This document shows, in pieces, positions 55,869 through 64,000 of a stretch of DNA of 64,000 nt (the stretch's first letter is position 1; every line of letters starts with the position of its first letter). The translations under genes were made by a program, and so were the position numbers. The notes beneath the pieces are model-generated. The model was not told where the DNA came from. It made no database searches and was given only the letters and a program-made list of their open reading frames with translations. Source of the stretch: Corythucha ciliata (Eukaryota > Arthropoda > Insecta > Hemiptera > Tingidae); NCBI GenBank assembly GCA_038030265.1, contig CM075938.1:6735009-6799008 (forward strand), in the 5' to 3' direction.

Positions 55869-57382
55869 TAGTGTTGAATCGATACCAACAAAGTATCGAT
55901 ACTTTACTCATTTGAAGTATCGAATGGGAAGTATCGAACGGTATTTGGTATCGAATGAAAAGTATCAATACTCATATAACTTGTTTACAGTATCGTATAA
56001 AAAGTATCGATATATACTCGGTATCGGTACTGAAGTACCGATACCAAAAGTAATTGGTATTGATTCAAAAGTATCGATACCGTAGTGGTATCGATTGAAC
56101 AAGCTTGTAATAAAACCCCTCCACCACCAATCAACAAAAGCCAAAAGCACTACCATCTCTAATGATTTATCGAGTCGTCAATCAACTCCCTCATACAAAT
56201 ACAGATTCATTTTAATTGAAACACAATGACTACTTAAGCTCGATGCACGCTATGCAACTTTTGAAATAGGATTGCCTACCGGTATTAAAAAATATCCGGT
56301 CAATACCGGGGACCATATATTTCCTTTCGACCTCCTAATAAATAGCAATCATGCTACGAAAAATGCATAGTGTGCACCGAGCTTATAACTCTCTTACTTA
56401 ACCGATACTTTTACGATACCGATTGAAAATACCCGATACCGAATATCTACTCATTTGAATCAATACCCATTCGATACCGAGTAAAAGTACTCATTTGAAT
56501 CAATACCCATTCGATACCGAGTATTTACTTGTTTGAATCGATACCCAGTAAAAGTACTCATTTGAATCAATACCCATTCGATACCGAGCAAAAGTACTCA
56601 TTTGAAACGATACCGAATCAATACCCATTCGATACCGAGTATTTACTTGTTTGAATCAATACCCATTCGATACCGAGTAAAAGTACTCGAATGGGTATTG
56701 ATCCAAGCGAGTAAATACTCGGTATCGAGTTGGTATTGGTTCAAAGAAGTAAATACTCGGTATCGAATGGGTATTGATTCAAATGAGTACTTTTACTCGG
56801 TATCGAATGGGTATTGATTCAAACAAGTAATACTCGGTATCGAATGGGTATTGATTCAAACAAGTAAATAGTCGGTATCGAATGGGTATCGTTTCAAATG
56901 AGTACTTTTACTCGGTATCGAATGGGTATTGATTCAAATGAGTACTTTTACTCGGTATCGAATGGGTATTGATTCAAACAAGTAAATACTCGGTATCGAA
57001 TGGGTATCGTTTCAAATGAGTACTTTTACTCGGTATCGACTGGGTATTGATTCAGTATCGTACTAGTTTCAATCAATACCCATTCGATACCAATTAAAGT
57101 ACTCATTTCAAACGGTACGTTTCCGATGCCGGGAGTTCACGTATTCAAATTAATTTAAAAAATGTAAAAAAATAAAAAATACTCGGTATTGATTAAAAAG
57201 TATCGAATTGTGTTCAGTATCGAATGAAAAGTATCGATTCCGGAAGTATTCATTTCCCAGTATCGAATCAAAGTATCGAAATAGTACTTGGTATCGAAAA
57301 AAAGTATCGATACCAAAACTACTGGGTATCGATTGAAAAGTATCGATACTTTACTCTATTTACTGGTATCGATTCAACACTA
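55869..57382. mobile_element. hAT-type foldback of GGTATCGA repeats, 8-bp target duplication CCCTCGGG
   Basis: The ends TAGTGTTGAATCGATACC and GGTATCGATTCAACACTA are perfect inverted repeats of hAT type. CCCTCGGG flanks both sides (55861-55868, 57383-57390). The arms are built from tandem, partly palindromic units of about 45-50 bp (GGTATCGAATGGGTATTG, ATTCAAATGAGTAC, TTTTACTC) that switch orientation near 56690. A 147-bp MITE is nested at 56237-56383. There is no transposase, and the 63-72-codon frames are repeat artefacts. Confidence 0.85.
56237..56383. mobile_element. 147-bp MITE nested in the hAT foldback, TA target
   Basis: AGCTCGATGCACGCTATGCA pairs with the right end (TGCATAGTGTGCACCGAGCT, two or three mismatches). 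TA lies on both sides (56235-56236, 56384-56385). The duplicated TA suggests a Tc1/mariner-type mobiliser. Confidence 0.65.
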
Positions 57383-57390
57383 CCCTCGGG

Positions 57391-57899
57391 GGCGCTGAGC
57401 TCAGGGTATTTTTCCCCCATCTATACTTATCTATTTAACTGATTTAGCTATGAACTATATCATTCATAATTTTAATAAAGAAAAATTAACTCAGTGCTCA
57501 GCTAAACATTGGGGGTACGTCGCAGTGCTGCTATTCTCTCAGTCCTCTGTCGTTGTACTAGGCGACAAAAGTGCAATAAAAATGGAAGTTTCAACTCAAA
57601 AATAATTTAATTAACCTAATTTTAATTTTAACTTTCTCCAACTAATGAAAATTTCTGATGAGGACTTCCAGCAATAAACGTCAAAATCTTCTCCTTATTC
57701 AGTCCTAAGATTGAGCTGAATGTAAGATTAAGGGGCGCCAAGGCTAGTTTAGCAGGGGGGAGGGATTTCCAACAAGCCACGCCACTGCACCAATACCTTC
57801 CCGTTTGAAGATGATGAGGGCGACTCTATGGCTGAGGATCCTTAACTTTTTTAAATACTCAAATATTATTGATTTTCATTTATCGTATTCAGTATTCTA
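57391..57899. other. Unassigned sequence with a possible hAT end
   Basis: AT-rich. Near 57777-57788 the sequence CCACGCCACTG is the inverse of a CAGTGGCGTGG-type hAT end, with no partner found. Confidence 0.3.
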
Positions 57900-58129
57900 G
57901 TCCAGTCAGTTTTGAGCGGAAATAAATATGGGATTTTGTTTTTTTGCGGGAATGTGTAGGGGAGGGTCCTCTGATCAATGTCTAATAAAGTCCCGAGCTG
58001 AATCTTCTGCCACAGGGGGAGGGGGCTGATTAAAGGTACCCTTTTGTGGTTTTTCGCCTGTACCTCAAAAACAGTGCGTCTTGGGCGAAAACTTTTGGAT
58101 TCTTTTTCTTGGATATTCTTCCCTAGTTG

Positions 58130-58330
58130 GAGTTGTCAATTGTAAATTGGGTTTTTGAACGAGTGAAATTGGGATTTGAACGAGACGAATCCACAAAATT
58201 TAGTTTTGAATGAGCGAAAATTCACGAAATTGACGTTTGGAAGAGTCAAAATAACGAAATTCTGTTTTCGAAAGTGCCAAACGCTCATGACTGGTTTTAA
58301 ATCAGACTAACGTAAGTCATATTTTCCGTC
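58130..58330 (-). repeat. Short degenerate minisatellite, family B, inverted
   Basis: Units such as GAGTGAAATTGGGATTTGAA and GAGACGAATCCACAAAATTT. Confidence 0.45.
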
Positions 58331-58525
58331 GATTCAATCTCATGGGTTTTGGGGCGAATTTTACAGTTTTGAGAGAAATGGAGGCATGACGGTGTGTGGA
58401 AGTGGTGCAGTGGGCGAAATCGCTGTATTTTTCTTTGACTGGACTTTGCACTCAACGATCTTTCCGCCCCTGACGATCGACCTGACCTGGTAAAATCGAG
58501 TTTGGGAGGAGACCCGGCTCACCAG

Positions 58526-59621
58526 GGGCCTTATTCTTGAACGCCTTGGCAACACTAGTTTCGATTGCGTTATTGCCTTTTTGAGAAAGCAACACTGCGA
58601 AGCGGTATTCTTGAATTTGGCACTACTGCTTTGGGTCGCAATGTTGCAAAAGCAGTAATGCCTTCTGTGGTTTTTTGGAAACACCCCCTGTAGGTGTTTC
58701 AATTTTCAAAGCTTCGATTGTAACATTGCCTTCTCTGTTGCCATGGGAAATCCGAGAGTTTCCATTTTGTTTTTTACAAGAAGGAATTTATTTTTCACAG
58801 TTGAGCTTTCTTGTTCGGTGAGTGCGGTTTGTAAAAATAAAAGAGAATCCCTCGAAAAACGAATATTTCGTCTAATCGTCCTTCGAAAAATGAGTTGCAA
58901 GAGACCTAGCTGAATCAGCGACATACCCACGAGAAACGCTCAGTAAGATGCGTGGGGAGGCAAGGAAGGGCTGCACGCCACAATTACGCTCACCAGCATT
59001 TCTCAGATGGGTTGGGCAATGAAGTCGAAGTTTAAAAGTTGTCCTCGTTGTGCATAAAATTGGATGTAATTTAGGTCCATCAGTGTTCTTCGACCAGAAT
59101 CCCGGGACTAGCCTAAGGCCCCTTGCACATTAGGAAATAAAAGCCGCCCAGGTGCGGCGTCGGCTCTTGCAGTAAAAATACATAGAACTCTATGGGGCCT
59201 TTCACATTTGGCGCCGACGCGGGAGACGTCTCGCCCCCGAGAAAAAATACGCTGGCACGAGCGATAGGTGTTTTTTTTTAGGCGTCGAAAGGGGCTAATT
59301 CCACGTCGACAACGAGATATCTTTGCCCCATGTGGGCGCTTAGATGGACAATAATGAGCTCCGCTGCTGTAGTCGAAAACTCTCATTTTAACAAAGAATT
59401 TCTAAACATAGCTCTAGCTTTGGAGATTTTTAAAAAAAAATCACAACAGAAAGGAATCCCCGCGGTTATTTTATTGCATCGATTCCAGTATTGCTAACAA
59501 ATGGTATTCTTGAAACACTGAAACACTCTGCATCCCAGACAACATTGCTTTCACTTCTCTCAAAGCAACATTGCCTTCAAAGCAGTATTGCAAAATTCTC
59601 ACAATTTCAAGAATAGGGCCC
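58526..59621. mobile_element. 1.1-kb TIR element with GGGCC ends, CAG target duplication
   Basis: GGGCCTTATTCTTGAA pairs with TTCAAGAATAGGGCCC. Next to each end are clustered copies of AGCAACATTGC/GCAATGTTGC-like motifs (58560-58750 and 59480-59600), probably transposase-binding subterminal repeats. CAG flanks both sides (58523-58525, 59622-59624). The interior includes GC-rich sequence (59116-59340) and frames of 70-90 codons with no domain. Confidence 0.75.
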
Positions 59622-60244
59622 CAGGGCTGACGAGGGCCGCGATAGCGAAATGGCGACAGGTGACGTGGCGGCTAAGCGCCGCAGCTTTGTTTGAGGATGA
59701 AAACTTAAAATTTTTGAATCATTTTTGTAGACTTCCTTTTGAAACCACAAAATTCATAGCCGACGACCCCTTAAAGATAATTTTGCGTTTATGCATATAT
59801 TCTTGAAGCAAATTCAATTCTCAACAACTTCTAAATTTATTCTTTACGCTAAAATTGAACAGGTAAGAAGGTAGGATGCAAAGTTTGACAAAAAACGTGA
59901 GGTTAAAATAATGTTTTTGAAAAAGGTCACATTTCAGGGTCGTATATATCGAAAACTGTTGGGATTTTTTTAAAAAATGCATGGAGTAAAAGTTGAAGAT
60001 AATTTAAGGAGCTTACATTCTTTGTCTAAAAGTTTTTGTCTGAGACGCACCGTTTTTTAGATATAGGCGAAAAATCACGAATAGGTACCTTTAAACGACC
60101 CCCCTCCCTCTGGGGCAGGTAGTTCAGCTCGGGACTTTGTTAGACAATGATCAGGGGACCCTCCCGTACACATTCCCGCAAAAAAACAAAATCCCATATT
60201 TATTGCATTTATTTTGCATTTTTATGCTTAGATTGACTGGACTA

Positions 60245-60739
60245 ATAGTGGAAGCCACGTGAACAAAATAATATGCAAAATTTAATAGACATGCCTAACT
60301 TTTTCTACTACGAACCGGTTTTACCGAAATCAAGGATATACATATTGAAAAATGGTAGAGGGGGATTATAAACGCAACCATCTGAAGAACGTTAAGCCAA
60401 CCTGGGCACATGGCCGGATCTTGGGGGGGGGGGACTACCGGGGCTATAGCCCTGGGCGGCATCGAGGGGCAGCAAAATGTTGGAAATATTTTTAGGCGAG
60501 GGAGGGGGGATAAGACTAATTGAACTAGAAGAGATGAAGAGAGAAAGAAAATAATTCTTTCTTTCTCTCTCACTCTCTCTATTTTTTCCCCTCACATTTC
60601 ATACCTTGCGCCCGTACTAAAAGGGCTCCTCCACGTACCTACCGTCAGGGCAGGATCGCCCACACGAAGCCGCCGCAGCCTCATAGTGAATTATGCAATT
60701 TCCCCGGAGCCGGAAATGTCTACGAGGCTCCTTATCATC
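60245..60739. other. Unassigned intronic sequence
   Basis: A G run at 60423-60432 and a CT-rich tract near 60555-60580. No gene was recognised. Confidence 0.3.
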
Positions 60740-61250
60740 CTTTGTTTGACCAAATTGCCGAATTCAAGGACTTGGTTCTTTCAAAAAAAAAAAAAAAAAT
60801 CGTGGTTTGGCACTTTTAAGGACCAATTTCGTGAACTTGGCGCTTCCAAAAACAATCTTATGTCTGTAGCTCTTTCAACCCCAATATGGCTGTTTACTTG
60901 ACAACTTTTCCTCAATTTTAGCAGCAAACTAGAGCTTTCCCCTAATTTTAGCCGTGAGTTAGCGTGTTTTTATTTCAATTTTAGCGGATAGTTGACGCTT
61001 TTTTTTCTCAATATTTGCCGCGAATGAGCGATGTTTCAAACTTTTAAATTGAATTAGCGCTCTTCTCAACTTTAGTCGCGGATTTGCCGAAACTACACAC
61101 CAGCGAGGTTTTTTTTTCTCAATTTTGGCCAGGAAGTTATAGATCAGAATCGCATTTTCTAAATTTTACCCACGAATGAGCGCTTTTTATCAATTTTAGC
61201 TGGGAATTTTAGAGTAGAGAGCGTGGCTTCTTAATTTCAGACGTTGAGTT
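60740..61250 (+). repeat. Adjacent family B (60740-60890) and family A (60900-61250) minisatellites
   Basis: GGTTCTTTCAAAAA and GAACTTGGCGCTTCCAAAAAC units give way directly to CAATTTTAGCAGCAAACTAG and TTTTAGCCGTGAGTTAGCG units. This is the one place in the window where the two families abut. Confidence 0.55.
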
Positions 61251-62670
61251 GCCCGAAAGCTTGCTCAGATAAAAGAACTGCGCACATGGGCCTCGATAGG
61301 CTATTGTCGACGACCCTTTATGAGGGCGTTTTTTGGCGCGGATGGTTAAAAAGGATCTGAAAATCACCTACTAAAGCCCTCGGCGGGTTAGGCAAAAATG
61401 GCCAAAAATTTAAAATTTGAAGGAATCGGATATCTCCGGGGATTTTGACCCGGGGAATCCAACAATCGAATAAACGAGCCGTTAAGACAAACCGTTTAAG
61501 CGGCTCCACCTCCGATGCCGCGTTTTTGGCCAGCCCCTTCCTGGCAGAATGAGTCCTGGCGACGTCTTTGACACGCTCAATGACTCAAAAGTAGCGCTGA
61601 TGTCATTATTTTGAACCTTGGTCACCACACGGCACGGATTATTCCCAGAAGTATACAAATAAAATCGGAATCGAATTGCGAATATCGGCAGAATCGAATA
61701 TTTAGTCACAAAACCTACTGGTCACCTGATTTGTTCTATTCTCCTAGACGGACCCCGGACGTCGGCAAAAAGCAACATCCCGGCCCTAACTGGGCACCCC
61801 CCCCCCCCCCGGTATCTTATCTTACAAAATTTTCTGTAGATTGTTTTGCGAAAATATAAAGAACACTATTCACGCAACTTCCAACCTCCTTTGAGAATAA
61901 AAGTTATAAAATTTCTTCCGTTGGACGCGAGTGTTTCATAATAAAAAAAAGTGTGCTCTTTTAGGGTTTATAACCAAAATTACCATAAATGCAGCTGGAA
62001 GGATAAATTTTTCAGTTTTACTGAAAAATATGAGATGTGTGTGTGTTGTGTCAAAAAATAATGAATAAATTAGGTACTACCTCTAGATAGCTCAAAAGCG
62101 TCTGGGAGCCTTAAAATGACTCGCTTTGTGTGCACACGCACCCAGACTCCCACGATACTTCGGGCGAGAAACTGGGTTTCCCAATTCCCACGCACTCGTA
62201 CGGAGCAGTAATTAGGCTTAAATTGCCACAAATTTAATCTTCTTCAAGAATGCTAAGGAGCGTCATCTTCGAAATGTCCGCATAGTTCAGAGATAATAGC
62301 GATTGAGTGCAAAAAGTAAAAAAAAAATCGAAGTTTTGTGCGATTTTCGACGTGAAGCCGTCCGATTTTTTGTTGGCAAAGTTCAGATTCGGATTCAGCA
62401 CTCTCAAAAACATATAAATCCGTTGAGAAAAAAACTTCTATACGTTTGTCCTGAAACAGGCTTTCCAGAACCCCAATTGACTGGACTAACATGTGCCTCA
62501 AGACCTATTCGAGAAGAACGATGCTCGAAGCTGCCCATCCCCCTCCCCGAGCAGAAGCCCCTCCCGTACAAGGGAGCACGCCCCCCCCCCCTCCAGGCCA
62601 ACCATAAGGAACGGAAAATTAATTCCTCTCAAATAATCATCCCTCTTCAATCATCATAGATCCACGAAAT
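61251..62670. other. Unassigned intronic sequence
   Basis: Contains C runs at 61797-61810 and 62581-62592. The longest frames (82-118 codons near 61611 and 62303) have no domains. Confidence 0.3.
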
Positions 62671-62674
62671 TTAA

Positions 62675-63065
62675 GGCGGGGTTTCAGTCGGGTTTCCTCG
62701 ACCCTTTCCCAGTCGGCCCTCGCCTATACTTTGCATAAAAATTTTGGCTCCATTTCTGCCCCAATCTCTTGATTTCGAAGTCGCTTTTTAATTTTCAGGA
62801 ATTTCTACAGTGACGTTAGATCTTGCTTTTCCAAATTTCATCCCTGAAATTACCTTCAAGCACATTCGAATTTTAAAGTGTTTTTTGGTTATTTTAGGGA
62901 TGAAATTTGAAAAAGCAAGATCTAACGTCACAGTAGAACTTCCTGAAGATTAAAAAGCGACTTTGAAATCAGAGATTGGTGCAGAAATGAAGCCAAAATT
63001 TATGTGCGAAGTTTAGGCGAGGGTTGACTGGGAAGGGGTCGAGGAAACCAGACTGAAACCCCGTC
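62675..63065. mobile_element. 391-bp near-perfect palindrome, TTAA target duplication
   Basis: GGCGGGGTTTCAGTC pairs with GACTGAAACCCCGTC. The arms match over their whole length (CAAGATCTAACGTCAC inverted across the centre near 62870). TTAA flanks both sides (62671-62674, 63066-63069). TTAA targets suggest a piggyBac- or Kolobok-mobilised MITE. Confidence 0.8.
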
Positions 63066-63625
63066 TTAAGGTTGAAAGAGCTAAATTGGCAAAATTGCTT
63101 TTTTCAATGAGTCAACCCAATGAAATTAGCTATTTTAATGAGCTAAGTGCACCACAAAATTGCTTTTTGAATGAGTCTAAAGCGCGCAATTTTGTATATA
63201 CTCCAGGGCAACCTGCAAAATTTCCTTTTTTGGGTGAACCAACTCCCCGAAATTGCCTTCTGCAACCATGCAGCAGCACAACATTTGGACAACCCCGCAA
63301 AATTTTATTTTTTCCAAGGGAATGAAACTTCTGTTTAGAAGGAGTCAAACGCTCTAAACTGGTTTTTCGAGTGGCCCAAACTCGCGAAATTGTTGTTTTT
63401 TTTTTTTTTTTTAGTGAGCCAATCCCGCTAAAATTGTGTAAAATGGGCCAACCCTTCGAAATTTTGTTTTTTAAAGGTTTCAGACCCGTGAAATTGCACC
63501 TTGAAATGAGGCAATGACTCGATAATGCTTTTTGAATTGGATAACAGCGCGAAATTATCTGTAGCGAGACCGACGAAATTACTTTATTGGGGTGAACCTG
63601 TCCAGCAAAACTGCTTTTTAATTTA

Positions 63626-63886
63626 AGCTCAGGACTCAATCGACATGAAGGGCAAAACAAAAACGACACTTTTATCGAGTTGCGACGTTTCGACGGTGGA
63701 ATTTCTCCGTCCTCCTCAGGCTTCAAAACATGTATTTTCTGTATTCGATCCACATAGATCGTGTCAGCATCTAAGCACATTAACGTGCCACCCTAATAAC
63801 ATTAACAAATTCATCCCAATTATATAGGAACTCGTTATATCTATTCTATAGTTGCTTTGCCCTTCATGTCGATTGAGTCCTGAGCT
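63626..63886. mobile_element. 261-bp MITE with hammerhead-like core, TA target duplication
   Basis: AGCTCAGGACTCAATCGACA pairs exactly with the right end, continuing through TGAAGGGCAAA (about 31 bp). TA lies on both sides (63624-63625, 63887-63888). The interior is not palindromic and carries the hammerhead-like core annotated separately. Confidence 0.85.
63683..63718 (-). ncRNA. Hammerhead-ribozyme-like core
   Basis: On the minus strand: CTGAGGAG, stem II GACGG / CCGTC closing a 10-base loop, GAAAC, then GTC. These are the hammerhead catalytic blocks (CUGANGA, GAAA, and GUC before the cleavage site) in the right order. N7 is G, which the consensus allows. Stems I and III are weak in the visible flanks. 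Penelope-like elements and retrozymes carry similar motifs ending CGAAACGTCG. Confidence 0.5.
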
Positions 63887-64000
63887 TATATTAAAAATAA
63901 TTAAGGGCGTTATAGCGTTCAATAAATTTCTGCTTTTTAATTAACCAAATTCCATGAAATTCTGTTTATCAGGTAACTGAGCCCCATGAAATTATGTTTT

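Larger units (their letters stand above)
57900..60242. mobile_element. 2.3-kb element with roughly 220-bp inverted arms, TA target
   Basis: GTCCAGTCA starts the left arm and TGACTGGAC ends the right; TA borders both (57898-57899, 60243-60244). The arms share AATATGGGATTTTGTTTTT, ATCAATGTCTAATAAAGTCC and GTTTTTCGCCTGTA over about 220 bp. The interior includes a short family B array (58130-58330), a nested 1.1-kb element (58526-59621) and no transposase. TA duplication and long arms suggest a Tc1/mariner-type non-autonomous element. Confidence 0.65.
63070..64000 (-). repeat. Degenerate minisatellite array, family B, inverted, running off the window
   Basis: Units such as GCAAAATTGCTTTTTTCAAT, GAGTCAACCCAATGAAATT and GTGAGCCAATCCCGC. 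Interrupted by the MITE at 63626-63886. The 216-codon minus frame here is built from the repeat and is not a gene. Confidence 0.6.

Noticed and set aside
55679..57442. Period of about 45-50 bp, considered as a CRISPR-like array
   Set aside because: Eukaryotic context, units diverge and invert, no constant repeats with unique spacers, and the whole is bounded by hAT ends.
63130..63780. 216-codon minus-strand open frame
   Set aside because: It is built from family B minisatellite units plus the 63626 MITE, with a poly-lysine tract from a T run. There is no domain, and similar frames arise in other family B arrays.

Overview
This is a repeat-dominated eukaryotic window, most likely from an arthropod and probably an insect with a large genome. 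The evidence is AT-rich non-coding DNA, a Jockey-clade LINE, a Copia LTR retroelement, many MITE-like and foldback DNA elements, and one host gene split by a very long intron. The species cannot be fixed from the sequence. No bacterial-type gene organisation is present.

Host gene. Two + strand exons belong to one SLC6 (sodium:neurotransmitter symporter) gene. A 5' coding exon ends at 14372 (AG|GTGAGT). A second exon, 53206-53396, encodes the acidic N-terminal tail end and transmembrane helix 1. Their splice phases match, giving an intron of about 38.8 kb. The gene continues past the window's right edge, so 53397-64000 is also intron. The glycine where monoamine transporters have an aspartate argues against a monoamine transporter.

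Upstream (1-13.5 kb). Large palindromes and nested DNA elements: a foldback at 1-1430; a palindrome at 2080-6248 split by a hAT-like element (2548-5891, 8-bp target duplication) and carrying a tRNA-like SINE insertion; and a second palindrome family (6528-9850) split by a 2.4-kb terminal-inverted-repeat (TIR) element (7205-9584), which holds further insertions.

Intron 1 (14.4-53.2 kb). A 5'-truncated Copia copy (15948-19299, minus strand); a foldback with 9-bp target duplication (21844-23398) nested in a 2.7-kb TIR element (21668-24348), itself inside a degenerate minisatellite; MITEs; palindromes at 28.4-29.2 and 30.9-32.2 kb; a near-identical 1.27-kb tandem duplication (32409-34960); a full-length Jockey-type LINE (39253-43557, minus strand, one frameshift in ORF2) with a 13-bp target duplication; and a 7-kb TIR element (45214-52197) with a THAP-domain remnant and a GC-rich segment holding a minus-strand open frame and two copies of a foldable motif.

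Intron 2 (53.4-64 kb). A 1.5-kb hAT-type palindrome built of GGTATCGA-rich repeats (55869-57382), a 2.3-kb element with TA ends containing a nested 1.1-kb element, a TTAA-flanked palindrome (62675-63065), and a 261-bp TA-flanked MITE with a hammerhead-ribozyme-like core (63683-63718, minus strand).

Two degenerate minisatellite families recur throughout in both orientations: family A (TTTTAGCCGCGAATTAGCG plus T-rich tail) and family B (GGCTCTTTCAAAAACC plus AAATTTCGTGGGTTT). Most target duplications and empty sites were read by eye, and several are supported by an uninterrupted copy or the opposite palindrome arm within the window.
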